Origin: G020344215 sp039586575
Lineage (GTDB): Bacteria > Gemmatimonadota > Gemmatimonadetes > Palauibacterales > KS3-K002
Length of the DNA: 64,000 nt
Reading direction: 5' to 3'
Assembly: GCA_039586575.1 (NCBI GenBank)
Contig: JBDHKD010000008.1
Coordinates: 56,287 to 120,286 of the forward strand
Both the position numbers and the translations under genes were made by a program. The notes under the pieces are model-generated. The model was given only the letters and a program-made list of their open reading frames with translations, ran no database searches and was not told the DNA's origin. Positions 26,875-35,433 of this stretch are shown here, piece by piece; the stretch's first letter is position 1; each line of letters starts with the position of its first letter.

Positions 26875-27849
26875 ATGCTGCGCCACTGCTTGTACTGCGG
26901 CCGGAAGCTCGCCCGCGATGAGGGCCTCGAGCACCTGAAGCAAGGCATCCGCCTATCCTTCGACCCGGCACGCGAGCGCGTCTGGTCGGTCTGTGACCGC
27001 TGCCACGGCTGGAGCCTCTGGCCCCACGATTCCGGCCGCGAGGCGCTCCCCAGCCTGGAGCGCGCCGCGACCGGCCGCGCCCACCTGCTCTACCAGACCG
27101 ACAACGTCGCGCTACTCGATGCGCAGGGGCGCGAGCTGATCCGCGTGGGGCGCACCCGACTGCCCGAGGAAGCCTGGTGGCGTTACGGCCGCCAGCTGAG
27201 GCGCCGCCGCGCCGCCTACCACAGCCGGCTCTCCATGTTGGGCGCTGCGTCCTATGCCGCCGTCTCCTACGTCGGCTACAACCTCGGCCTCTCGCGGATC
27301 ACCGGCGATTTCTACCCACCGGACGATCTCTACGCCGACATCATGCGCTGGCGCTGGTTCGGCCGAACGGCCTGGGCCGGCCGCGCGCCGTGCCCGCAGT
27401 GTCACAGCGTGCTCATCCGACTCTTCTTCTACCGGACGAAGTTCCTGATCCTGCTGCCGTCGGCCGAGCGCGCGCCCTCAATCGCCCTGCCCTGCAGCCG
27501 CTGCGACCCCTGGACCGTCGACAAGGTCCACCGCCTGGACGGCGCCGCCGCCGAGCTAGTGCTGCGCCGCGTGCTCGCCTATCACAACGTCCAGGGTGCC
27601 TCGCAGGACGAGCTGGCCGACGCCATCCGCCTGATCGAGGCCGCCGGCTCGGCGGAGAACCTGGTGAGCGGGCTGGCGGCGGAGCGGCGCTCGCTCTTCG
27701 GCCTCGGGCGCATACGCCGGCTCGCCCTGGAGATCTCGGTGAACGCCAACGTCGAGCGCCAGCGGCTGGCCGGCGAGGGCGCCGAGCTGGAGGCGGCCTG
27801 GCGGCAGGCCGACGATATCGCCGGGATCATCGAGGAGGAGCTGGCCTAG
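26875..27849 (+). CDS. Zinc-ribbon protein of unknown function
   Basis: The 324-aa protein has four CxxC knuckles: CLYCGRKL at the N-terminus, CDRCHGW about residue 42, CPQCHS about residue 180 and CSRCDPW about residue 207. They suggest two zinc ribbons, each made from a pair of knuckles. The segments between and after them are helical and arginine-rich, with no enzyme motif, and the family is not recognised. There is no signal peptide, so it is cytoplasmic. The ATG at 26875 has no ribosome site, and TATACAT ends only a few bases upstream with TTGTCT (26836) further up, so the transcript may be leaderless. It diverges from the D-aminopeptidase gene. Confidence 0.65.
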   Translation: MLRHCLYCGRKLARDEGLEHLKQGIRLSFDPARERVWSVCDRCHGWSLWPHDSGREALPSLERAATGRAHLLYQTDNVALLDAQGRELIRVGRTRLPEEAWWRYGRQLRRRRAAYHSRLSMLGAASYAAVSYVGYNLGLSRITGDFYPPDDLYADIMRWRWFGRTAWAGRAPCPQCHSVLIRLFFYRTKFLILLPSAERAPSIALPCSRCDPWTVDKVHRLDGAAAELVLRRVLAYHNVQGASQDELADAIRLIEAAGSAENLVSGLAAERRSLFGLGRIRRLALEISVNANVERQRLAGEGAELEAAWRQADDIAGIIEEELA

Positions 27850-27977
27850 CGCCGCCTTCTGGCCACCCCCGACCCGCGGCTCGGAATCCTCCGCCAGGCT
27901 TCTCACGTAGGGGAGAGAAGCGGAGCGCGGGCAGCGTCCGGGACAGCACGGATTTCCCAGAAAGGAGCCGACGGGCC

Positions 27978-29756
27978 ATGAGAGTTCAGTGTCTGCGGCG
28001 CGCGCCCGCCATCCTATCCTGCGTCGCGTTGCTCTGCTTACCAGCCAGCGGCCGGGCCCAGGCCGACGACTGGGTGGAGCGCAGCAATGCGAACGCCCAG
28101 ATCCTGCTGGACATCTTCGCGCGCTTCGCCCCGGAGGGGGCGGGCCAGCTCGGCGTATCCGGGCTGGACGAAGAGGTCTTTGACCTCGGGCCTCGCGTCA
28201 TTGAGCGGGCCAACCAGGCGGTCCGCGAGGCCGTCGAAACGCTCCAGGCGCGGCTCGCCGAGGAGGAGCACCCGCTGGTCCGCCAAGATCTCGAGATCCT
28301 CATCGAGTCGGCGGAGCAAAATATCGAGGCGGCCGAGTTCACCCTCAAGTACGACCTCCCCTACTTCAACCTCGCGCAGACGGTCTTCCAGGGGATCCGC
28401 TCCCTGCTCGATGACCAGGTCGAGGCGTCGCGGCGTCCCGCGGCGCTGGTGCGGCTGCGCAAGTACGCCGGGCTGGAGGGGGGCCACACGCCCATCGCGC
28501 AGCTGGCGCGCGAGCGGATCGAGGAGCGCCTCGGGGACCCAGCGCTCAGCGCGCCTTTCCAGGAGCAGATCGAGCAGGATCTGCAGAACGCGCCGGCCTT
28601 CCTGGCCGGCATCGGGTCGCTCTTCCAGAGCTACGGCGTCGAGGGCTACGAAGAGGCGTACACCGCCCTGCAGACGCAGATCGAGGAGTATCACGCCTTC
28701 GTGCGCGCCGAGGTCATCCCCAGGGCGCGCAGCGATTTCCGGATGCCGGAGGACCGCTACGCGTTCACGCTGCGCCAGTTCGGCGTCGATATCCCCGTGG
28801 CCGAGCTCATCTCGCGCGCCCAGGTATCGTTTCGCGAGATCCAGAACGAGATGCAGGCGCTCGCCCCACTGGTGGCGAAGGAGCGTGGCTTCACCGTCAC
28901 CGACTATCGCGACGTGATCCGTGAGCTGAAGAAGGAGCAGCTGGTCGGCGAGGCGATCTTACCGCACTACGAGCAACGGATAAGGGACCTCGAGGAGATC
29001 ATCGGCCGCGAGCGTGTGGTCACGTTACCGGAGCGCGAGATGCTGATGCGGCTGGCGAGTGAGGCGGAGTCGGCCGCCCTGCCGGCGCCGAACCTGAGGC
29101 CGCCGCGTCTGATCGGCAACACCGGCGAGATGGGCGAGTTCGTGCTGCCCCTGCGGATCCCGGACGAGAGCGGTGAGACGATCGGTATGGACGACTTCAC
29201 CCTGGAGGCCGCGTCCTGGACGCTCACCGCCCACGAGGGGCGACCCGGCCACGAGCTGCAGTTCGCATCCATGGTCGAGGCCGGGCTCTCGACCGCCCGC
29301 GTGCTATTCGCGTTCAACAGCGTCAACGTCGAAGGTTGGGCGCTCTACGCCGAAGCCGAGATGAAACCCTACCTGCCGCTCGACGGGCAGTTGATCTCGC
29401 TGCAGAGCCGTTTGATGCGCGCCGCGCGCGCCATCCTCGATCCCGGCCTGCAGCTGGGGATGGTCACCCGCGAAGAAGCTTTCCGATTGCTCGAGGAAGA
29501 GGTGGTGCTCTCGCACGCCATGGCCTTGCAGGAAGTGCAGCGCTATACGTTCCGGCTGCCCGGCCAGGCGACCTCCTACTTCTACGGTTACACGCGCCTG
29601 ATGGAATTGCGCGCCGAGGTCGAGCGTGTCCTGGGCGACAGCTTCGACCGCCAGCGCTTCAACGACTTCATACTCGCCCAGGGGCTCTTGCCGCCGGCCC
29701 TGCTCAGGAAGGCCGTGCTGGAAGAGTTCGTCCCCCAGGAGCGTGAGCGGGCCTGA
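27978..29756 (+). CDS. Exported DUF885-family metallopeptidase-like protein
   Basis: The protein has 592 aa from the ATG at 27978 (AAAGGAG upstream); the longer open frame to 27177 only overlaps the zinc-ribbon gene in another frame. A Sec signal peptide ends near GRAQA. The DUF885 zinc site is intact: HEGRPGHELQF, followed about 25 residues later by the glutamate in NVEGWALYAEAEM, and the C-terminal QATSYFYGYTRLMELR helix. Members are predicted periplasmic zinc peptidases with an M32-like fold. The tail overlaps the stem of a hairpin, so the stop codon lies in the loop. Confidence 0.85.
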   Translation: MRVQCLRRAPAILSCVALLCLPASGRAQADDWVERSNANAQILLDIFARFAPEGAGQLGVSGLDEEVFDLGPRVIERANQAVREAVETLQARLAEEEHPLVRQDLEILIESAEQNIEAAEFTLKYDLPYFNLAQTVFQGIRSLLDDQVEASRRPAALVRLRKYAGLEGGHTPIAQLARERIEERLGDPALSAPFQEQIEQDLQNAPAFLAGIGSLFQSYGVEGYEEAYTALQTQIEEYHAFVRAEVIPRARSDFRMPEDRYAFTLRQFGVDIPVAELISRAQVSFREIQNEMQALAPLVAKERGFTVTDYRDVIRELKKEQLVGEAILPHYEQRIRDLEEIIGRERVVTLPEREMLMRLASEAESAALPAPNLRPPRLIGNTGEMGEFVLPLRIPDESGETIGMDDFTLEAASWTLTAHEGRPGHELQFASMVEAGLSTARVLFAFNSVNVEGWALYAEAEMKPYLPLDGQLISLQSRLMRAARAILDPGLQLGMVTREEAFRLLEEEVVLSHAMALQEVQRYTFRLPGQATSYFYGYTRLMELRAEVERVLGDSFDRQRFNDFILAQGLLPPALLRKAVLEEFVPQERERA

Positions 29757-29768
29757 GCCCGCTCACGC
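29741..29768 (+). terminator. Hairpin spanning the DUF885 stop codon
   Basis: Arms GCGTGAGCGGGC (29741-29752) and GCCCGCTCACGC (29757-29768), 12 bp perfect, with the TGA stop in the 4-base loop region. First of two tandem hairpins ending this transcript. Confidence 0.6.
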
Positions 29769-29785
29769 GCGACACGCCAACTGCA

Positions 29786-29822
29786 CGAGGTGAGGAGCGC
29801 GGCCGCCGCGCTCCTCACCTCG
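29786..29822 (+). terminator. Second terminator-like hairpin, 17-bp perfect stem
   Basis: Arms 29786-29802 and 29806-29822 are exactly complementary with a 3-base loop, 30 bases after the DUF885 stop. There is no T tract. With the preceding hairpin it should isolate the DUF885 gene from the gene at 30011. The remaining 190 bases to that gene hold no ORF I can support. Confidence 0.65.
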
Positions 29823-30010
29823 GATACCCCACCGTCTGGGCGAGGATGATCCATTGCTCGGGTCGCAGCCCCATCGCCCCGGCGAGTCGCGACCGATCGA
29901 CGGACCCGCGGACGACGGCCGCCAGCCACTTTGCCCTGCAAGTCGCAACCCATTCCCGCTTAGGCTTGTCTGACTACAGGTAACGTTCTCGATCAAGGAG
30001 AGGAGAACTC

Positions 30011-31189
30011 ATGGGCAGCCTAGGAAGGCACATCGCAATACTGATTCTCGTTTTCGCGCATGCGCCGGTCGCCCCCTGCCGGGGGCAAGATCGTCTGCCA
30101 CCCGCAGAGCTGAGCTTCTGGACCGTGGGCGGCGCCGAAGGGTTCGTCCAGCGGTTTCCAGCAGAATTCTCTCAGAGCTATGCCAGCGGCAAAACCGACA
30201 TCGATCGTATTCTGTTGACCATTGCAGAAGAGCCCCTCACGCAGAATCAGATACAGCAGAGGAGCGCAGTTTCCGAGTCACAACTCCAAGAAATCATCTC
30301 GAGCCTCGAGGCCATGCGCTTGATAAGAAGAGACGGTCACGATCGATGGGCTACGACCGTCCCGGTCATCACCGACAGACGAATGAAGGGCATACGAGAG
30401 GATTTGCTGCCTATCGCGTCAGCAGTCGCGCGGCACATCGAGCGCCACATCCCACAACTACAAGCGCTCTACGAGGAGGTAAGATCACCGCACGATCCTT
30501 CGTGGAAAGATGTCGCGCATCTGCTCATTGATAAGTTCATCATCGACGGGACTTTCCATGCCGCCATTGGAAGTCTCGAGCGGGAGAGAGGCGCTCAACG
30601 GTACTACGACCAAGACCAACAGTCGCTCGCGGCGTTCTTCATTGAACGAGGAGAGAACTTCTCCAGCTTCGGCACCAACTGGTATCCATTCACCGCGGGC
30701 GATGCACAAAGAGAGGTCTACGTTCTACATGGTGCGTTGTTCAAGCGGTTCGAGATTCGCATGAACGCACATAGAGGGGATCCCGAATTCTCCGCTGCAC
30801 TCTTCCAGATCACCCCTGAAGGTGGGATCGACTCTCTCACAGAACGCGGCAGAGAGATCCTCAGCGCGCTGGACTGGATTGCCGACGACCGTCTGCTCGT
30901 GCCCGAAGTTCAGGCAAGCACCATCGAGTCGCTCCGGCCGACGCTCGATGCGATAGGCAGAGGCGCGGCCGCCCTCGTATTCGACAACCACTCCGTGATC
31001 ATCGACTCATTCAACAGCTCCACCTATTCGAGGTTCTTGTACGCGAGCGGCGATTATATCCAAGCGTGCTACCATACGCTCTTCGGCGCTATCCTCGAGC
31101 AGTTGGCGCATGTCGGCGCGCTCCCCGCGGTTCCAGAGTCCGTGCCGGAGCATTTCGGCGTTTACATCATCCTGGGGCGGCTGTTTTGA
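30011..31189 (+). CDS. Exported protein with a winged-helix-like segment, unknown
   Basis: The 392-aa protein is preceded by AAGGAGAGGAG. A hydrophobic N-terminal segment (IAILILVFAHAPVAP) followed by CRGQ looks like a signal peptide. Residues 60-120 (ILLTIAEEPLTQNQIQQRSA, then SESQLQEIISSLEAMRLIRR and WATTVPVITDRRM) read like a winged helix-turn-helix of the ArsR/MarR type, which is odd for an exported protein. The remainder is helical with no recognised motif. Base composition is clearly less GC-rich than in the flanking genes, which may mean recent acquisition. If the hydrophobic start is not a cleaved signal, it could be a membrane-bound cytoplasmic regulator. Function not assigned. Confidence 0.65.
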   Translation: MGSLGRHIAILILVFAHAPVAPCRGQDRLPPAELSFWTVGGAEGFVQRFPAEFSQSYASGKTDIDRILLTIAEEPLTQNQIQQRSAVSESQLQEIISSLEAMRLIRRDGHDRWATTVPVITDRRMKGIREDLLPIASAVARHIERHIPQLQALYEEVRSPHDPSWKDVAHLLIDKFIIDGTFHAAIGSLERERGAQRYYDQDQQSLAAFFIERGENFSSFGTNWYPFTAGDAQREVYVLHGALFKRFEIRMNAHRGDPEFSAALFQITPEGGIDSLTERGREILSALDWIADDRLLVPEVQASTIESLRPTLDAIGRGAAALVFDNHSVIIDSFNSSTYSRFLYASGDYIQACYHTLFGAILEQLAHVGALPAVPESVPEHFGVYIILGRLF

Positions 31190-31263
31190 TAGCCTGTCGC
31201 CAGAGCGCGGAGGCCAGTCGGCTGCGCGGTTCGCCTGCGCTGCCGACCGACCTCCCCTGCCAC

Positions 31264-31310
31264 TTGCCAGCCTCGGCTTCCGCTGTATATTTGCCGACAC
31301 AAGATATAGC
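31264..31310 (+). promoter_or_regulatory. padR-ADOP promoter with overlapping PadR operator
   Basis: TTGCCA (31264-31269), 16-base spacer and TATATT (31286-31291) form a plausible housekeeping promoter. A dyad 31282-31310 with arms GCTGTATATT and AAGATATAGC (8 of 10 symmetric) covers the -10 box. PadR repressors typically bind such AT-rich dyads at their own promoters. Confidence 0.5.
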
Positions 31311-31334
31311 GTCACCAAGTATCAGGAGGCCGCG

Positions 31335-31667
31335 GTGTTCAGCCCCGAACTGAAGAAGGGCAGTGTCGAGCTGATGATCCTCTCGCTGCTCGACGACCAG
31401 CCCACTCACGGCTATGAGCTGGGCAAGCTGATCGAGGTCCGCTCCGGGGGCGAGATCCAGTTCAATGTGTCGTCGCTCTATCCGGTGCTCTACCGGATGG
31501 AGAACGATGGTTGGATCTCGGGACGGTGGGTGGAGAAGCCCGGAGAGCGTCGGCGATGTTACTACCGTCTGACCCGCACGGGGCGCGACGTCTTAGCCGA
31601 GCAGCGGCGTCAGTGGGCGGCGTACACCGCGGCGGTGAACCTGGTGATCGGGGGGAGCCATGCGTGA
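31335..31667 (+). CDS. PadR-family transcriptional regulator
   Basis: The protein has 110 aa from the GTG at 31335, chosen because AGGAGG ends five bases upstream; the frame is open further back but that part does not resemble PadR. The sequence follows the short PadR form found with ADOP permeases: ELKKGSVELMILSLLDDQPT, HGYELGKLIE, then SSLYPVLYRMENDGWISGRW and a wing ending RRCYYRLTRTGRDVL. It should bind an AT-rich dyad at its own promoter and repress the permease encoded next. Its TGA overlaps the permease ATG by eight bases (ATGCGTGA), so the two are translationally coupled. Confidence 0.93.
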   Translation: MFSPELKKGSVELMILSLLDDQPTHGYELGKLIEVRSGGEIQFNVSSLYPVLYRMENDGWISGRWVEKPGERRRCYYRLTRTGRDVLAEQRRQWAAYTAAVNLVIGGSHA

Positions 31668-34380
31668 CTGGAAGGCCTACGTGCGCGCGCGACTTGGGCT
31701 GCCGGCGCTGCGCGGTTTGCGCGACGAACGGATCGTGGAGGAGCTGGCCGGTCAGCTCGAGGACCTCTGTCGCACGCACCTGGCGCGCGGGATCCCGGAG
31801 GCCGAGGCGGAGGAGCTGGCGGCTGCAGACGTGACGGATTGGGACGAGCTGGCGCGCCGCATCACGAGCGCGGAGCGAAAGAACCTTCCGCCGGCCGCCG
31901 CGGAGTGGGTCGAGGACCGCGCGCGTGACCTCGAGCGGCGCGGCGCGCTCGGTGCCGTGGCGGCGGAGCTGGTCCGCAACATCCGGTACGCGCTGCGCAG
32001 CGCGCGGCGCGAGCCGGGGTTCTGGGCGGTGACGGTGCTGCTTCTCGGTCTCGGGATCGGCGCCACCACCGCGATCTTCTCCGTGGTGGATGGCGTGCTG
32101 CTCAAGTCGCTGCCGTACCACGAGCCCGAGCGCCTGGTGTATTTCGACGGCGGGTCCTTCCCGATGCCGCGGGTCGCGGATTTCGTCGAGCACACGACGA
32201 GCTACGCCACGCTCACCGGGGTGTGGGATGATGAACTGGACTGGACGGGTGGCGACCGCCCGCTGCAACTCAACGCTGGGCTGGTGTTACCGGAGTACCT
32301 GGAGCTGTTCGACGCGCGCGTCGAGGTCGGGCGGCTGTTCCTCGAGCAGGACTTCCAGGGAGCTCCGTACCGGGCGGTGCTCTCCTGGGGTGCGTGGCAG
32401 CGGTTGTTCGGCGGCGATACCGGCGTCCTCGGACGCTCGCTCACACTGGACGGCAAGCCGGTGCAGATCGTGGGTGTGCTCGATGAGGGATTTAGCTCCC
32501 CCGCCGGCCTCATTGGACGGGAGCGGGATGTGTTCGTCGCGCTCGATCCCCAGTGGGAGGAGCTGCAGGTCCCCTGGTTCTTCGTGGTCGAGCTGTACGG
32601 CCGGCTAGGGGACGGCGCGACGACGGGAGCGGCGCAAAGCGAGCTGGACGCGGCCATCGCGAGGCTGGCGGACGTGCATCCGCAGCTTCATCGCGGCCGA
32701 GACGGCAACCTGCGGGCCGTGACGGTCCTCCCGCTCCAGACGTCCCTGACGGGCAGTGTGCGCGGTTCGCTGCGGTTACTGCTGGGCGCGGTGGGGCTCC
32801 TCTTGCTCATCGCGTGTGCGAACGTGGCGAACCTGCTGCTGGCGCGCGGGACGGAGCGGCACCACGAGCTGGCCGTCCGCAGCGCGATCGGCGGCGGCCG
32901 GGTCCGCATCCTGGCCCAGTTACTGACCGAGAGCCTGATGTACGCGTTGGCCGGTGGCCTGCTTGGGGTCGTGGTGGCGATCGGTGGCGTGCGAGCGTTC
33001 GAGGTCTGGAACCCCAGCGGCATCCCGTTGATCGAGCGTGTCGCGGTCGATGGACGTGTGCTCGTGTTCGCGCTCGCCGTGTCACTGCTGACCGGGGTGC
33101 TATTCGGTGCAGCGCCAGCGCTTCAAGGTGCTCGTCTGAACGTGAGCGCGATGTTGAAGGAGGGTGGACGCGCCGGCGATGGCCGCGATCGAGGCAGGCT
33201 GCGCCGTACGCTCGTCGTAGTGGAGATCGCGATGGCGCTCGTGCTGCTCACCGGAGCCGGGCTCCTCTTCCATAGCTTCCTGCGCCTCACCGCTGTGCGG
33301 CCCGGCTTCGACGCGGCACACCTGGCGGGCGTGGAGTTACGATTGGGGGAGGACCGGTATGACGAGCAGGCGAGGCTGCAATTCGTGCGTCGCTTGCTCC
33401 CCCGCATCGAGGGGATCCCCGGTGTGCGGGCGGCCGCTGTTTCCATGAGCGTCCCGTTCCAATACTACGGCGGGAGCCGGTCGGGCTGGTGGCAAGATCG
33501 GTACGTGAACGACGAGGGAGCCGAGATCGAGCAAGCTACGGTGATCCAACCCGTGACGCCCGGATTCTTTGCCACCATCGGCGCCGACCTGCGCGGCGAC
33601 GACCTCGCCTCGAGCGCGCCAGACGAGTCTCCCATCCCCGTCGTCGTATCGCAGTCGTTCGCCGACCGGCTCTTCGACGATCGGAACCCGATTGGCCGGG
33701 TGTTTCAGGGATTGCAGCAGCGAGATGGACTCCAGCAGTTGCGGGTAGTAGGAGTGGTCTCCGGGCTGCGCCACTGGGGCCTCGACCAGGGTGATCCTCC
33801 CATGCTCTACGTGTCTTGGGAGCGCTGGGGTGCGGACTTTTTTATGACCGCGCTCGCGGTGCGCACCGCCGGCGACCCGGCGGCGATCCTCCCGGCGCTC
33901 CGGGACGCGATCTGGGAGTTGGATCCCGACGTGCCGCTGCCGAACGTCTTCACGGTCTCACAGCGGATGGCCCAGTCGGTCGCCACACCCAAGTTCTACT
34001 CGGCCCTGCTCATCAGCTTTGCCGCAGTAGCCCTGCTGCTCGCCGCCGGCGGTATCTACGGCGCCATGCTCTACACCGTGGGACGGCGCCGACACGAATT
34101 GGCGGTGCGGGCCGCGCTGGGCGCCGATGGGCGGCGGCTCGTGCAGCTGATCCTGTGGCAGAGCGCGCGCGTGACCGCCGCTGGATTGGCGATCGGGATC
34201 GGCGGCGCGCTGATCGCCACACGCGCCGTGCGGAGCATGTTGTTCGGGGTGTCCGCGACCGACCCTGCGACGTTGGCCGCCGTCGCCGTGCTGATGGGAA
34301 CGGTCGCGCTGGGTGCCTCTCTCGTGCCGGCGTGGCGCGCCGCGCGCGCGAATCCAGTCGAGGCGATGCGGGCGGAGTGA
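31660..34380 (+). CDS. ADOP-type permease, long form with N-terminal prefix domain, coupled to PadR
   Basis: The 906-aa protein has an N-terminal soluble helical domain of about 95 residues (MRDWKAYVRARLGLPALRG; LRDERIVEELAGQLEDL) that precedes the first membrane helix and is absent from the short-form copies in this window. After it come the usual two MacB/FtsX halves: LLLGLGIGATTAIFSVVDGV, the IACANVANLLLARGTERHHE core with AIGGGRVRI, and the C-terminal LVPAWRAARANPVEAMRAE. Strict coupling to padR implies that this transporter is induced when PadR senses its ligand, as in PadR-controlled detoxification systems. The ligand is unknown. Confidence 0.9.
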   Translation: MRDWKAYVRARLGLPALRGLRDERIVEELAGQLEDLCRTHLARGIPEAEAEELAAADVTDWDELARRITSAERKNLPPAAAEWVEDRARDLERRGALGAVAAELVRNIRYALRSARREPGFWAVTVLLLGLGIGATTAIFSVVDGVLLKSLPYHEPERLVYFDGGSFPMPRVADFVEHTTSYATLTGVWDDELDWTGGDRPLQLNAGLVLPEYLELFDARVEVGRLFLEQDFQGAPYRAVLSWGAWQRLFGGDTGVLGRSLTLDGKPVQIVGVLDEGFSSPAGLIGRERDVFVALDPQWEELQVPWFFVVELYGRLGDGATTGAAQSELDAAIARLADVHPQLHRGRDGNLRAVTVLPLQTSLTGSVRGSLRLLLGAVGLLLLIACANVANLLLARGTERHHELAVRSAIGGGRVRILAQLLTESLMYALAGGLLGVVVAIGGVRAFEVWNPSGIPLIERVAVDGRVLVFALAVSLLTGVLFGAAPALQGARLNVSAMLKEGGRAGDGRDRGRLRRTLVVVEIAMALVLLTGAGLLFHSFLRLTAVRPGFDAAHLAGVELRLGEDRYDEQARLQFVRRLLPRIEGIPGVRAAAVSMSVPFQYYGGSRSGWWQDRYVNDEGAEIEQATVIQPVTPGFFATIGADLRGDDLASSAPDESPIPVVVSQSFADRLFDDRNPIGRVFQGLQQRDGLQQLRVVGVVSGLRHWGLDQGDPPMLYVSWERWGADFFMTALAVRTAGDPAAILPALRDAIWELDPDVPLPNVFTVSQRMAQSVATPKFYSALLISFAAVALLLAAGGIYGAMLYTVGRRRHELAVRAALGADGRRLVQLILWQSARVTAAGLAIGIGGALIATRAVRSMLFGVSATDPATLAAVAVLMGTVALGASLVPAWRAARANPVEAMRAE

Positions 34381-34503
34381 GGGCGCCGGACGTCCCCGCC
34401 GGTCTACTCGGCGCGAAGCCAAGCAGGCCTAGCAACAAGACGAGTGCGCCCGCTACGCCCATCGCGATTCTCCTAGTTACCAGTAACAGGGGGATGTCGG
34501 CAG

Positions 34504-35361
34504 CTAGTAAAGCGGGAACGAGAACATGACACCAACCTCCGGTGCCAAGTCCGTAGCTTTCGACGTCACCCCGATGCCGACGTTCAGTTTTGCGAAGACT
34601 CGTGAACTGAAATGCAACTGCGATTCCAGGATCAGCTCGAGTTCGTCCTGCTCACCTTCGACTAGCGTCACGACACGCAAGAGCTTCGAGACCCGCTTGA
34701 GGTACTCGAGCGCATACTCTCCGAACTCCAACTTGTTCTCCGCTGCATCGAACTCCATGGCGGTTCGGAGCGTCAACGTTCCCCAGGCGAAGCCTTTGAT
34801 GGCACCGACCCCCAGCTTGAACTCCCAGTCCGAGGTGCCGATCAGCGACTGGCTTTCCACCGTCGGGAAGACGGTCTCGAAGTAGCTGAAGAGCTCCGGC
34901 CGCCTCTCGGTCTCCCTGCCCCAGCGCCAGCGCAGCTGCGACTCGACATCGCCGAGGCCGGACTCGCTCAGCTCGCTCGGCATATTGGAAGTGTCGTTCT
35001 CGGCCTTGGTGAGGGTGGCATCGATGACCGCCGCCTCCAACTCCAGGACGAGCCAGTCGGTGATACCGAGGCCGAAGAACAGCAGGAACTCGTGCGCCCG
35101 ATACTCGCCACGGTATTCCGCGGCGAGCTCGTAGCCGAATTCCAGCGGCTCGTATTCCATGTCGCTGTCGCGGTAGTACTCGTAGAACGGATAGACGACC
35201 AGCTCGCCGCGTCGTATGTAGGTGCCGAACATCGAAGAGGAGACACCGGTCCCGCGGTCGCGTAGATAGACCGGCAACTCTTCCTGCGCGGTGGCCGCCC
35301 TCGGCAATGCGAAGCCAACGCCCAGGAGCGAAGCTACGAGGAAAAAGACCGCTCTCTTCAT
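34504..35361 (-). CDS. Outer-membrane beta-barrel-like protein in ECF sigma locus
   Basis: The protein has 285 aa from the ATG at 35361, with GGAGG seven bases upstream; a GTG two codons earlier is possible. A Sec signal peptide ends near AATAQ. The mature part alternates polar and hydrophobic residues with many aromatic girdle residues (VVYPFYEYYRDSDMEYEPLEFGYELA, split by charged turns) and ends with FSFPLY, a C-terminal aromatic as needed for barrel insertion. It is probably an outer-membrane protein of about 12 strands; the cargo is unknown. A TGTCACA-N16-GGCTC element upstream matches one before the sigma gene, so it may be a target of that sigma factor. Confidence 0.72.
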   Translation of the reverse strand: MKRAVFFLVASLLGVGFALPRAATAQEELPVYLRDRGTGVSSSMFGTYIRRGELVVYPFYEYYRDSDMEYEPLEFGYELAAEYRGEYRAHEFLLFFGLGITDWLVLELEAAVIDATLTKAENDTSNMPSELSESGLGDVESQLRWRWGRETERRPELFSYFETVFPTVESQSLIGTSDWEFKLGVGAIKGFAWGTLTLRTAMEFDAAENKLEFGEYALEYLKRVSKLLRVVTLVEGEQDELELILESQLHFSSRVFAKLNVGIGVTSKATDLAPEVGVMFSFPLY

Positions 35362-35393
35362 GGTCACTCCTCCCTTTGCAGGTATCCACTAAG

Positions 35394-35421
35394 GAGCCTG
35401 CGAGGCAGGAGGAATGTGACA
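35394..35421 (-). promoter_or_regulatory. Candidate ECF sigma promoter of the outer-membrane protein gene
   Basis: On the minus strand TGTCACA (35421-35415), 16 bases, then GGCTC (35398-35394), 33 bases before the gene start. The same heptamer, spacer length and pentamer occur before the ECF sigma gene at 36729-36702. Confidence 0.5.
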
Positions 35422-35433
35422 GGGTCTGGCGGC

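Noticed and set aside
27177..27977. 800-base 5' extension of the DUF885 frame
   Set aside because: It overlaps the zinc-ribbon gene in another frame and is arginine/proline-rich low-complexity sequence; the ATG at 27978 begins a proper signal peptide.
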